Source: CAYPYI01 sp964415085
GTDB lineage: Bacteria; Bacillota; Clostridia; Tissierellales; Tissierellaceae
Direction of reading: 5' to 3'
Assembly: GCA_964415085.1 (NCBI GenBank)
Contig: CAYPYI010000006.1
Location: forward strand, 1-49,709
DNA length: 49,709 nt
The notes beneath the pieces are model-generated. The model had not been told where the DNA came from, ran no database searches, and was given only the letters and a program-made list of their open reading frames with translations. Below, piece by piece: positions 24,144 to 31,956 of the stretch (its first letter is position 1; each line of letters begins with the position of its first letter). A program made the translations under genes and the position numbers.

Positions 24144-24179
24144 AAAAAAAGCTGCTTTCAGATAAATCTGAAGGCAGCT
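24144..24179 (-). terminator. Terminator platform of Moco-type riboswitch
   Basis: The minus strand forms a 13-bp stem (one mismatch) between AGCTGCCTTCAGA and TCTGAAAGCAGCT around TTTA, followed by seven T residues, 16 nt before the next start codon. It is positioned as the regulated terminator of the aptamer upstream. Confidence 0.85.
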
Positions 24180-24207
24180 ATATTTTTATATATATCAAGC
24201 TCTAACA

Positions 24208-24335
24208 AACAAAGCGCTGCTCCTTTTCAAACACGGAAGGCATATTCGTTTCCAAATATACCCTTAAATATTACTAAGTAATATTTGTGGCATTTATCCA
24301 TAGGGTTGATTTTAGGATATAATGCTCGGAGTCAA
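24208..24335 (-). ncRNA. Moco/Tuco-type riboswitch aptamer
   Basis: This structured leader stands before the Moco biosynthesis genes. On the minus strand it opens with GACTCCGAGC and closes with GAAAAGGAGCAGCGC, conserved in the Moco RNA family. Internally, a 7-bp stem ATTTG/CGAAT type capped by a GAAA tetraloop (24242-24259) faces a TATCCTAAA...TATGGATA element (24295-24319), which matches the 11-nt GAAA tetraloop receptor. A further hairpin lies at 24266-24286. I cannot decide molybdenum versus tungsten cofactor selectivity. It starts only about 24 nt after the ydhW-like stop codon, so it probably acts inside the operon. Confidence 0.8.
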
Positions 24336-24358
24336 TAAATGTCTATTTAATTTTTCTT

Positions 24359-25105
24359 TTAAGTCTTATTTCTATATCCATACTCTCCATATTCAACATC
24401 TTCTGCTAACGCCCTAGCATACTTTTCACTCATATGAATTGTTGAGTATAAATAATCTACCTTATTTCCTGTTGTAAGTAATTTTATATCTGAATATTTC
24501 TCATCTTTTTCTATCACAGATAAGGCCCTTTGAATCTGGGGTTCTGAATAAAAATAAGGAGAATTTTTAAAATAGTATGTTGGTGTTGCGCATGGATACT
24601 TTTCGCAATTCCATCTAACCATTTCAGATATTGTTTTTGGAAGATCCTTCTCCTCAACAAGTACTGCTATATTAGCATAGTTATCACTCATGTATTCATT
24701 GGAATAAAAGTAAATATCTTTATCTCCCTCTATACTAACTATATCTTTACAAAGTTCGTTTTTATTAACCTTCTCTAAAAGTAGATTTACATCTTCCTCT
24801 TCTTCTTCTAGTGATTTCTTACTTGTTAGATAAGCTCCATTACTTCTTTTTCTTATATAGTTAGAAAATAAAATTTCTTTAGGAATCTCCTCAACTATTA
24901 TTTCCTCTTCTACTTCTATATCTTCGGTAAATTCCTCTTCATCAAAGTCCTCATCTAAATATTCTAATAGGTCTTTCTTTTCTTCTACTTCTTCTTCTGG
25001 CTTAAAGGCATCCATCTCTTTTAATCTATCTTCATTAATTTCTTTAGGAATTTCTAAATCTTCAACTTCCTTAACAAAGCCTTTTTTTCTTCTTCCAAAT
25101 AACAT
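24359..25105 (-). CDS. YdhW-like protein of AOR operon
   Basis: A 248-residue protein, directly after the AOR-family gene (28-nt gap). The position matches ydhW in E. coli ydhY-ydhV-ydhW, and that synteny is the main reason for the name. Residues 1-110 are extremely acidic and probably unstructured (LLEYLDEDFDEEEFTEDI, EEEEEDVNLLL). The C-terminal domain contains an apparent internal duplication, YFYSNEYMSDNYANIAVLVEE and YLYSTIHMSEKYARALAEDVE, plus a CEKYPC pair. No signal peptide or membrane helix. It could be a chaperone or assembly factor for the oxidoreductase; that is inference. Confidence 0.6.
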   Translation of the reverse strand: MLFGRRKKGFVKEVEDLEIPKEINEDRLKEMDAFKPEEEVEEKKDLLEYLDEDFDEEEFTEDIEVEEEIIVEEIPKEILFSNYIRKRSNGAYLTSKKSLEEEEEDVNLLLEKVNKNELCKDIVSIEGDKDIYFYSNEYMSDNYANIAVLVEEKDLPKTISEMVRWNCEKYPCATPTYYFKNSPYFYSEPQIQRALSVIEKDEKYSDIKLLTTGNKVDYLYSTIHMSEKYARALAEDVEYGEYGYRNKT

Positions 25106-25133
25106 ATTTCACCTCCTTAACAGAAATCTTAAT

Positions 25134-27254
25134 TTATCTTGGTAAAATACCACGTTTTTCTAAATCATCAGCTAAATATCCTAAGTCAAACTTTTCTAAA
25201 GTTTCTCTTGTAGGAATTCCTGTTTCAACATCCCATCCCATTTCCTCATAGAACATATCTTTTGCAACTTCCATATCATCTCTATCCATTTTAACAGTAC
25301 CTGCTTCAAATGCTTTAAAATCTGGCTCCTTATCAAAAACCCATGCTGGTATTTCATCATGATCTTTTCTTAAGTTATTACTACCTTCATGTATATTAAA
25401 TGATATTGCTGTCATAGCTCTTAACATATGAGATATTCTCTCACTAGCAAAGTCTACGTCTTCTCTAGACCAGTTTTCTCCTGTTATAGCACTCATATAC
25501 ATTGCATCTAAGTCATGATCTCCTTTATATCCTCTTTCTTTTGATGGAGATAAAGTCATAGGATACATCCAGTTACATAAAGTAGCTGAATCATGCCACT
25601 GCTTTCCATTGAATGCCCACTTAGCAAGTTTAGCTTTGTTTCTATTCATCGGAGTATAATGCATTGGTTTATCTGTAGCTCCTTCACCAAATTCATCCTC
25701 TAAAACTTTTTTATAAATTTCGTAAGGCGAACCTGACCTAACAACGTTTGTCATGTGATGAATCATACAATCTCTATTATACATTATGTTATATAATAAG
25801 CCTGTTTGCCATGCATCTTCTGCTGAGTGATGTTTTGGATATCCATTATAAGTTACATTTTGTAAGTATTCAACATCATAATACTCTTTACCAAGGTTCC
25901 ATTTTTCAACCATTAAGTATGTACCCATACCAATTGTTGCAATTTCTCCTTTGTTTTCTGATATAATCCTTACAATTTCAACTACCCATCTAGGGTCTCC
26001 TTCTTTCATTAGATCCCAAGGAATTGAATCATATTCTTCTTTTGGAAGTTTTTCTTTTAATATACCTTCACTATAAAGATAATTGAAATCTCTTTGTATA
26101 TTTCCATAATTATCCCATAAACCATAATCATCAACTGCTCTAGATCCTGCTCCACAGATTACTAAATTTGCATCTCCTTCATCTACAAAGTCTTTTATAC
26201 CCTCTGGATACCAAGCTGCTTGATAAATTATAGGCATACATGTATTAGAGACCTTAGTAGGTAAATCAAATTCTGCTAATGGATCTATATCATACTGTGC
26301 ATAACATCTTATTGGACATGATGAACATCCACCAACTTTAACCATATATTTATCTGCTATATCCCCATGGTCAAAATGTCCCTTGTGAGCTCTAAAACCA
26401 ATCTTATCTATATCTCCAACTGGTTGCTCACCCATATCTACAAACCCACCTTCAGCTTTATGCCAGCCTAATCCTGGTGCACCTGACCATCTATTTTTTC
26501 CTGATGGTGCTGAATACTCTGCCCATGATTGTGGAACTGCTGGAACATTGTGGTTATTATTTCCTCCAACAAGTTCTCTTAACATGTAATCACTTACTTT
26601 TTTAAGTCCCATAGGATCTGCTATTTTTACACTTCCTGTTCCTTTAGCTACAAAACCTTTTAACTTTTTGCTACCAAATATAGCTCCTACACCTGCTCCA
26701 CCTGCATTACCTACAGATGTAACCATACAAGACATATTTACTAAGTTTTCACCTGCTTGTCCTATTGTAGCTGCATCAAAAGCTTCACCGTTTTCTTCAA
26801 CTAATATTCTATTAGCTTCAAAAGTTCCTTTTCCCCATATATGAGAAGCATCTTCTATTGAAACTTTATCATCTTCTATTTTTAAATAAACAGGCTTATC
26901 TGATGCTCCTTCAAATATAACTGCATCATATCCTGCATATTTAATAGCTTGAGCTATATGACCTCCCATATGAGCATCTACTATTGAATATCCTTTAGTC
27001 CAAGATGATAAAAAAGACATATTAAGTCTTCCTGAACAAGGTACTCCAGATCCTGTTAATGGTCCAACTGCAAGTACTACCTTTGATGCTTCATCATATG
27101 CATGAGTTTCTAGTGGAACCTCATCATAGATGATTTTATATCCCATTCCCATACCACCTATATATTTTTGGTATTTTTTGGAATCTTCTATTGTTACTTT
27201 TCCTGTTGTAAAATTTACTCTAAGTATATTTCCTGCCCAACCATATGTCGTCAT
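25134..27254 (-). CDS. Aldehyde ferredoxin oxidoreductase family (YdhV-like) W/Mo enzyme
   Basis: A 706-residue enzyme of the AOR family carrying a bis-pyranopterin tungsten or molybdenum cofactor and one [4Fe-4S] cluster. Seen: N-terminal GWAGNILRVNFTTG and VGPLTGSGVPCSGRLN (cofactor-binding domain), GGAGVGAIFGSKKLKG, the cluster motif GCSSCPIRC (CxxCxxxC, near residue 310) and the late fourth Cys in DSATLCNWMYP. No signal peptide, so it is cytosolic. Synteny with a YdhY-like ferredoxin and a YdhW-like protein points to the YdhV branch, not classical aldehyde-oxidising AOR; the substrate is unknown. Neighbouring Moco genes should supply its cofactor. Confidence 0.93.
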   Translation of the reverse strand: MTTYGWAGNILRVNFTTGKVTIEDSKKYQKYIGGMGMGYKIIYDEVPLETHAYDEASKVVLAVGPLTGSGVPCSGRLNMSFLSSWTKGYSIVDAHMGGHIAQAIKYAGYDAVIFEGASDKPVYLKIEDDKVSIEDASHIWGKGTFEANRILVEENGEAFDAATIGQAGENLVNMSCMVTSVGNAGGAGVGAIFGSKKLKGFVAKGTGSVKIADPMGLKKVSDYMLRELVGGNNNHNVPAVPQSWAEYSAPSGKNRWSGAPGLGWHKAEGGFVDMGEQPVGDIDKIGFRAHKGHFDHGDIADKYMVKVGGCSSCPIRCYAQYDIDPLAEFDLPTKVSNTCMPIIYQAAWYPEGIKDFVDEGDANLVICGAGSRAVDDYGLWDNYGNIQRDFNYLYSEGILKEKLPKEEYDSIPWDLMKEGDPRWVVEIVRIISENKGEIATIGMGTYLMVEKWNLGKEYYDVEYLQNVTYNGYPKHHSAEDAWQTGLLYNIMYNRDCMIHHMTNVVRSGSPYEIYKKVLEDEFGEGATDKPMHYTPMNRNKAKLAKWAFNGKQWHDSATLCNWMYPMTLSPSKERGYKGDHDLDAMYMSAITGENWSREDVDFASERISHMLRAMTAISFNIHEGSNNLRKDHDEIPAWVFDKEPDFKAFEAGTVKMDRDDMEVAKDMFYEEMGWDVETGIPTRETLEKFDLGYLADDLEKRGILPR

Positions 27255-27269
27255 GTTTTTCCCTCCTCA

Positions 27270-27917
27270 TTAATTCTTTTTTAATTCCTGTGCTGCTGCA
27301 GTAACCTCGTCCCAACTAACTACTGATAAGGCTCCAGTTATACATCCATCAACGCATGCTCCGCATAAGATACATTTAGATGCTTTTTTAGTTTCAGGAT
27401 TAACTGTAGGCATATGCCATGGACATGCTTTAACACATTCTCCACAACCTATACATTTTTCTTCATCAACTAACTTTACTCCCTTATCATTTGAGTAAAT
27501 TGCTTTTTCTGGACAAGCATTTCCACATGGCGGATCCTCACATTGACGACAAGTGTCTGGATAATATGTCCAGTCATCTTGGTAGGTACCATGACCATTG
27601 TGATCGAATAAATTTCTAGTTATTTTTACTCTAGAAATATGTGATGCAACTACTCCATCATTAACTGTTGTACAGTTTATCTCACATCTTTGACATCCTG
27701 TACATTTCGCTTGGTTTACTACTAATAGGCCCTCTGGCGTAGACCATAAAGATACATCTCCGTTATCAACTTGTTCTTGCGTACAACCGAAAAGTGATAG
27801 TAAAGATGCTGAAACTGTAAGACCTGCTATAGACTTACCTGAAATTTTCATAAACTTTCTACGAGTCATTTCCTCTTTTAAAGTTTTATCAATTACAGTT
27901 TCTTTTTTTTCTGACAT
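27270..27917 (-). CDS. Tat-exported four-cluster ferredoxin-like protein (YdhY-like)
   Basis: A 215-residue electron-transfer protein. The N-terminus carries a twin-arginine signal, TRRKFMKISGKSIAGLTVSA, with a hydrophobic core ending LLSLFGC, a lipobox-like Cys (residue 45). Then follow Cys motifs of several [4Fe-4S] clusters: CTGCQRCEINC, CRQCEDPPCGNAC, CIGCGECVKACPWH, CILCGACVDGC, the DmsB/HybA/YdhY arrangement. It should sit outside the membrane while the AOR-like protein lacks a signal, so either the two partner across a quinone/membrane step or the signal is not cleaved. It is first in the ydhY-V-W-like unit; strong GGAGGG before ATG. Confidence 0.9.
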   Translation of the reverse strand: MSEKKETVIDKTLKEEMTRRKFMKISGKSIAGLTVSASLLSLFGCTQEQVDNGDVSLWSTPEGLLVVNQAKCTGCQRCEINCTTVNDGVVASHISRVKITRNLFDHNGHGTYQDDWTYYPDTCRQCEDPPCGNACPEKAIYSNDKGVKLVDEEKCIGCGECVKACPWHMPTVNPETKKASKCILCGACVDGCITGALSVVSWDEVTAAAQELKKN

Positions 27918-27945
27918 AAATTCACCCTCCTCTTTGTAAGCAACG

Positions 27946-27979
27946 CAAACGATACGTTTTCAACCCACGCGTTTGTCAA
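27946..27979 (-). promoter_or_regulatory. Promoter/operator candidate of the AOR operon
   Basis: Minus strand has a perfect -35 TTGACA (27974-27979); 17 nt away is only CGTATC, a poor -10. The same stretch holds the palindrome AAACG-ATA-CGTTT (27947-27959) and a further CGTTT half-site (27970-27974). A weak -10 overlapped by repeated half-sites suggests a regulated, possibly activator-dependent promoter. The regulator is unknown. The rest of the 198-bp divergent gap holds no gene. Confidence 0.45.
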
Positions 27980-28115
27980 ACATAAATTTTCAATTTACAT
28001 TCATTTGTGAAAAAAATAGCTCACACTGCAATTATATTTAATAACTTTAGTCCAGTCAATTATTTTGTTAAATTTTACCCATATTTTACATTAAGATTGT
28101 ATTACAAGCATAAGC

Positions 28116-28958
28116 TTGAAACTTCAACATTTTATAATGACAAATAAAAATATATCTATTGCAAATTTATTTTTTATCAATTATAATCAATCCAAAGATA
28201 TAAAGGATGTGATTATAATTAATAACATGGATAATTTACCCATCGCAATAGAGTCTGCTGTTGAGTTATGGCTTAATAACGAACATATTACAACTTTTTT
28301 ATGCAGTCCATATAATCTTGAAATTTTGGGAATTGGTCATTTATTAACCCGTGGAGTTATATCTAATGTTGAAAAGATTATAGATATATCTGTTGATTAT
28401 GAGAATTTAAAAATAAATGTATTTACTAGCGAATTAATCAAAGCTGAAGAGCAATTTAGTGTTCCTAAATTTATACTAAGTGGTGTTTCTTCTATAAATA
28501 ACTTTAATGATAATATATATAAAATTAACAAGGTTAGAAATGATATAAGCTTTGATTTAAATTTAATACATGAGACCGCTAAATATATGGTAGATAATGC
28601 TCCCTTATATAAAGAAACAGGTGGAGTTCATGCAGCTATTATAAAAGATTCCGAAAATAATTTTTCCTTAAAAGAAGATATCGGTAGGCACTGTGCTGTA
28701 GATAAAGCAGTAGGAGATTTTTTAATGAATAATTATGACCTATCTAATTGTTTTATTGCTACTACTGGTAGAATATCCTTAGATATGCTTCTTAAATCTG
28801 CAGTTATGGGTATACCTGTAGTAGTATCGCTTAAAAGACCAAGTAGCTTAGCAATAGAACTTGCTAACTTTTATGGGATTTGTATTGTAGCTAGAATACT
28901 ATCTAGCCAACCTTTAATATATACAAATAATGACAAAATATTAATTAGTAAGGAGTGA
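28116..28958 (+). CDS. FdhD-family protein lacking the CxxC
   Basis: A 280-residue homologue of the FdhD sulfurtransferase that activates formate dehydrogenases. Conserved blocks: NLEILGIGHLLTRGVI, KETGGVHAAII, the signature EDIGRHCAVDKAVGDFL and TTGRISLDMLLKSA with KRPSSLAIELA. The mobile loop that normally reads SCGxCG is ILSGVSSI here: both catalytic cysteines are serines (residues 122 and 125 from the TTG start). E. coli uses C121 and C124. Persulfide transfer by the known mechanism therefore looks impossible, so the protein may only bind or deliver the cofactor. The start is uncertain (TTG 28116 or ATG 28137; neither has a clear ribosome binding site). Confidence 0.85.
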   Translation: MKLQHFIMTNKNISIANLFFINYNQSKDIKDVIIINNMDNLPIAIESAVELWLNNEHITTFLCSPYNLEILGIGHLLTRGVISNVEKIIDISVDYENLKINVFTSELIKAEEQFSVPKFILSGVSSINNFNDNIYKINKVRNDISFDLNLIHETAKYMVDNAPLYKETGGVHAAIIKDSENNFSLKEDIGRHCAVDKAVGDFLMNNYDLSNCFIATTGRISLDMLLKSAVMGIPVVVSLKRPSSLAIELANFYGICIVARILSSQPLIYTNNDKILISKE

Positions 28959-28962
28959 AAAT

Positions 28963-29154
28963 ATGTTTATGAGTAAATTAGGCATGGGAGAATTATTATT
29001 AATATTTTTTATTGCATTAGTAATATTCGGACCAAGTAAACTTCCTGAATTAGCACAATCTATGGGAGATGCTGTAAATAAATTCCGTGGAAGCGTTAAT
29101 AAAGTTGATGAAGAAATAAAAACAGCTGTAAAAGGAGAAACTAAAGAAGATTAA
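28963..29154 (+). CDS. tatA: Twin-arginine translocase TatA, copy 1
   Basis: A 63-residue TatA/E: short N-terminal transmembrane helix (GELLLIFFIALVIFG), the FGPSKLPELAQSMGDAVNKF hinge-amphipathic helix, and a charged tail (VDEEIKTAVKGETKED). It begins 4 nt after fdhD with AAGGAGTG, and precedes modA. It likely helps export the twin-arginine ferredoxin encoded across the divergent promoter. No tatC is in the window. Confidence 0.93.
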   Translation: MFMSKLGMGELLLIFFIALVIFGPSKLPELAQSMGDAVNKFRGSVNKVDEEIKTAVKGETKED

Positions 29155-29169
29155 TTAGGAGGCTACATA

Positions 29170-29988
29170 ATGAAAAAGAGAAATATGTTAACCATTTTAA
29201 TAATTTTAGTTTTATCACTTTCATTGCTTGTTTCTTGTGGTAATGATAATAAAAAAGAAGATAATGATAATATAAGTAAAGAAAATGCAGAGGATAAGGT
29301 TGAGCTTACAATTGCCGCAGCTGCTAGTCTTACAGATGTTATGGATGAAATAAAACAATCTTTTGAAAAAGAAAATGAAAATGTTGAATTAGTTTTTACT
29401 TTTAATAGCTCTGGTGCACTACAAGCCCAAATAGAAGAAGGAGCTCCTGTTGATATTTTTATGTCTGCTGCTGAAAAGCAAATGGACGCTTTAGAAGAAA
29501 AAGAAAATATAATAAGTGATAGTAGAAAAACTCTTTTAGTAAATGAAGTAGTTCTAATAAAGCCAGAAGGAAGTAATTTAGATGTTTCATCATTTGAAGA
29601 TTTAACTAATGATGATATTAAAAAAATTGCTATAGGAGATCCTGCTAGTGTTCCAGTTGGACAATATAGTGAAGAAATATTTAACAATTTAGGTATTAAT
29701 GAAGATATTAAGGATAAATTAATTTTTGCAAGTGATGTAAGAACTGTTTTGGCTTGGGTTGAAAGTGGTGAGGTAGATTTAGGTATTGTTTATGCTACAG
29801 ATGCATATACTTCTGATAAAGTAGAAATAATAACTTCAGCACCAGAAGGTAGCCATAAGCTTGTTACTTATCCAGTTGCAGTTGTAAAAGGAACTAACAA
29901 TGAAGATATAGCTAAAGAATTTATAAACTTTTTATCTACTAATGAAATTGTAGAAATATTTAAATCCTATGGATTTGAGATGAACTAA
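29170..29988 (+). CDS. modA: Molybdate ABC transporter substrate-binding lipoprotein ModA
   Basis: A 272-residue extracellular binding lipoprotein. Signal peptide with lipobox LLVSCGN (Cys 23), a short acidic linker, then ModA motifs: TIAAAASLTDVMDEIKQSF, FNSSGALQAQIEEGAPVDIF, MSAAEKQMDAL, VPVGQYSEEIF and VDLGIVYATDA. It binds molybdate, and could also bind tungstate. Its stop overlaps the modB ATG by one base (TAATG). Confidence 0.94.
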   Translation: MKKRNMLTILIILVLSLSLLVSCGNDNKKEDNDNISKENAEDKVELTIAAAASLTDVMDEIKQSFEKENENVELVFTFNSSGALQAQIEEGAPVDIFMSAAEKQMDALEEKENIISDSRKTLLVNEVVLIKPEGSNLDVSSFEDLTNDDIKKIAIGDPASVPVGQYSEEIFNNLGINEDIKDKLIFASDVRTVLAWVESGEVDLGIVYATDAYTSDKVEIITSAPEGSHKLVTYPVAVVKGTNNEDIAKEFINFLSTNEIVEIFKSYGFEMN

Positions 29989-30665
29989 TGAATATATCTG
30001 TTTTGTCGCCTTTAGTGATTTCACTAAAGGCGGCTATTATATCTACATTTATTAGTTTTTTTATTGGGATTTATTTAGCTTATTTTGTTAGTAATTTAAA
30101 TAAAGGTAAAGGTTTTATTGATGGCATTTTAACTCTACCTCTTGTTCTACCACCTACGGTTGTTGGATTCTTTTTACTTATATTACTAGGTAAAAATAGT
30201 CTTATAGGAAAATTTTTATTAAATTTTAATAAAACTATTATTTTCTCTCAAGCTGCTACTGTTATCTCTGCGACTGTTGTTTCTTTTCCCTTAATGTATA
30301 GAACTAGCAGAGGTGCTTTTGAACAGTTTGATAAGAATTTAGTATATGTTGCTAGAACTTTAGGTATGAAAGAGAGTAAAATTTTCAAGAAAATTATTCT
30401 TCCAAATTGTTTTTCAAGTATTTTAGCAGGAACAATTTTAACCTTTGCTAGAGCATTAGGAGAGTTTGGTGCCACAATAATGATTGCAGGTAATATACCT
30501 GGAAAAACACAGACAATGTCTATTGCAATATATTCTGCTGTACAAGCTGGCAATAGAACACTTGCGTATAAGTGGGTAATATTTATGTCTAGTATTTCTT
30601 TTCTTATTATTCTTTTTATGAATAGATTTGATGTAAATGACAATCTAAGTAAAGGAGGTAATTAA
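29988..30665 (+). CDS. modB: Molybdate ABC transporter permease ModB
   Basis: A 225-residue permease with about five or six transmembrane segments. LTLPLVLPPTVVGFFLLILL at residues 45-64 is the typical ModB helix, and GAFEQFDKNLVYVARTLGMK (EAA-type loop contacting the ATPase) continues to ARALGEFGATIMIAGNIPGK, the signature of molybdate/sulfate permeases. The 3' end carries AAAGGAGG, which serves modC. Confidence 0.94.
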   Translation: MNISVLSPLVISLKAAIISTFISFFIGIYLAYFVSNLNKGKGFIDGILTLPLVLPPTVVGFFLLILLGKNSLIGKFLLNFNKTIIFSQAATVISATVVSFPLMYRTSRGAFEQFDKNLVYVARTLGMKESKIFKKIILPNCFSSILAGTILTFARALGEFGATIMIAGNIPGKTQTMSIAIYSAVQAGNRTLAYKWVIFMSSISFLIILFMNRFDVNDNLSKGGN

Positions 30666-30666
30666 A

Positions 30667-31728
30667 ATTATTTGTGTAAATATTAAAAAGAAACTTGGTA
30701 ATTTTAAATTAGATGTTTCTTTTACATCTGATAATGAAGTTTTAGCACTTCTTGGACCATCGGGTTGTGGTAAAAGTATGACTTTAAAATGTATAGCTGG
30801 CATTGAAAAACCAGATAGCGGAAAAATAATATTAAATGGAAAAGTTCTATTTGATAGCGAAAATAATATTAATTTACCTCCACAAGAAAGAAATGTTGGC
30901 TTACTATTTCAAAACTATGCACTTTTTCCTAATATGACCTTAAAAGAAAATATTATTGCTGGTGTTAAAGATGAGAAAAATATAAAATTCGTTGATAATC
31001 TTATTTCTGATTTCTCATTAAATGGCTTAGAAAATCATTATCCTAATCAACTCTCTGGAGGTCAACAGCAAAGAGTTGCTCTTGCAAGAATGTTGATTAA
31101 TGAACCTGAAATAATAATGCTTGATGAGCCTTTTTCAGCATTAGATGAACATTTAAAATGGAGTATGGAAAAAGAATTAAGTGGTATTATTAAAAAGTTT
31201 ACAGGTCCTGTATTATATGTATCTCACAATAAAGATGAGGTCTTTAGACTTTCTGATAATATTTCTGTAATGGATAGAGGTAGTATTAAAGAATCTAATA
31301 ATAAATTTAGTATATTTAATCATCCTAAAACCCTAAACTCAGCTATTTTAATAGGTTATAAAAATATATCTAAATTTAAAATATCAAACTCATCAATTGA
31401 AGCTATAGACTGGGGTACATCTTTTAATATAGATGATTTTAAAGAAGATGATTTTAAAGAAGATGATTTTAAAGAAGATGATTTGAATAAGTATAATTAT
31501 GTAGGTATAAAAGAAGATAAAATTTCTCTAAGTAATATATACAAAGAAGGATATGATGAATTTAAGGTAGCTGGTATTATTGATGAGATCAATCATAAAC
31601 TTCTACTTATTGAGAAAAATAATAAAAACCTATATATAAAGTTAGATAATATTAATTTTTCTAATTTTAATATTGATGATAAAATCTATATCAATTTTCC
31701 TAGTAGTGAATTGATATTCTTGAAATAA
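30667..31728 (+). CDS. modC: Molybdate ABC transporter ATPase ModC (apparent ATT start)
   Basis: The ATPase energising ModAB. Essential N-terminal sequence (VNIKKKLGNFKLDVSF, then Walker A LLGPSGCGKSMTLK) lies upstream of the first ATG (30778). That frame is closed by TAA at 30646, and between there and Walker A there is no ATG, GTG or TTG. The best start is ATT at 30667, 8 nt after AAAGGAGG. Further motifs: LLFQNYALFPN (Q-loop), LSGGQQQRVALARML, LDEPFSALD, and VSHNKDEVFRL. The C-terminal TOBE-like region is joined by a low-complexity repeated linker. A sequencing error or true AUU initiation are the options. Confidence 0.88.
   Translation: MICVNIKKKLGNFKLDVSFTSDNEVLALLGPSGCGKSMTLKCIAGIEKPDSGKIILNGKVLFDSENNINLPPQERNVGLLFQNYALFPNMTLKENIIAGVKDEKNIKFVDNLISDFSLNGLENHYPNQLSGGQQQRVALARMLINEPEIIMLDEPFSALDEHLKWSMEKELSGIIKKFTGPVLYVSHNKDEVFRLSDNISVMDRGSIKESNNKFSIFNHPKTLNSAILIGYKNISKFKISNSSIEAIDWGTSFNIDDFKEDDFKEDDFKEDDLNKYNYVGIKEDKISLSNIYKEGYDEFKVAGIIDEINHKLLLIEKNNKNLYIKLDNINFSNFNIDDKIYINFPSSELIFLK
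31432..31488 (+). repeat. 15-nt in-frame tandem repeat in modC
   Basis: GATGATTTTAAAGAA occurs at 31432-31446, 31447-31461 and 31462-31476, then a partial copy. It encodes DDFKE repeats between the ATPase and C-terminal domains. As the unit is a multiple of three, copy-number change would keep the frame. Confidence 0.95.
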
Positions 31729-31740
31729 GGAGGGTTTAAT

Positions 31741-31893
31741 TTGCATAAAATAGGAATCCTGGAATTAGTTGTTATATTAGTAATTGTTTTAATTATTTTT
31801 GGTCCTAAAAAATTACCAAAATTAAGTGGAAGCTTTAGAAAATCTATTGATAATTTTAAACAAGCTAAAGATTCTGATAAAGATAATAATTGA
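31741..31893 (+). CDS. tatA: Twin-arginine translocase TatA-like, copy 2
   Basis: A 50-residue TatA-like protein, read from TTG at 31741 with AAGGAGGG 7 nt upstream. Residues: MHKIGILELVVILVIVLIIF form the helix, followed by GPKKLPKLSGSFRKSIDNF and a charged tail ending at TGA 31891-31893. The F-G-P-x-K-L-P hinge is diagnostic of TatA/B. It is shorter than copy 1 and follows modC by 12 nt, so both TatA genes lie in the fdhD-tatA-modABC-tatA run. Two TatA proteins might form different pores or a TatA/TatE-like pair. Confidence 0.88.
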   Translation: MHKIGILELVVILVIVLIIFGPKKLPKLSGSFRKSIDNFKQAKDSDKDNN

Positions 31894-31898
31894 TACTT

Positions 31899-31926
31899 AA
31901 AAAGCCCTTTAAATAAGGGCTTTTTT
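31899..31926 (+). terminator. Terminator ending fdhD-tatA-modABC-tatA
   Basis: A stem of AAAAGCCCTT with AAGGGCTTTT is followed by a T-run on the plus strand, 6 nt after the last stop codon. It can also serve metK on the other strand. Confidence 0.85.
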
Positions 31927-31956
31927 ATAATCAATATAATATTCTTAATTTAAAAA

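Noticed and set aside
28006..28025. TGTGA...TCACA inverted repeat in the fdhD/ferredoxin gap
   Set aside because: Half-sites resemble CRP/FNR sites but are separated by 10 nt rather than 6, so the usual geometry fails; kept only as a curiosity.
29163..29687. Long minus-strand ORF opposite modA
   Set aside because: It is the mirror of the ModA coding sequence, has composition typical of a shadow frame, and has no ribosome binding site.
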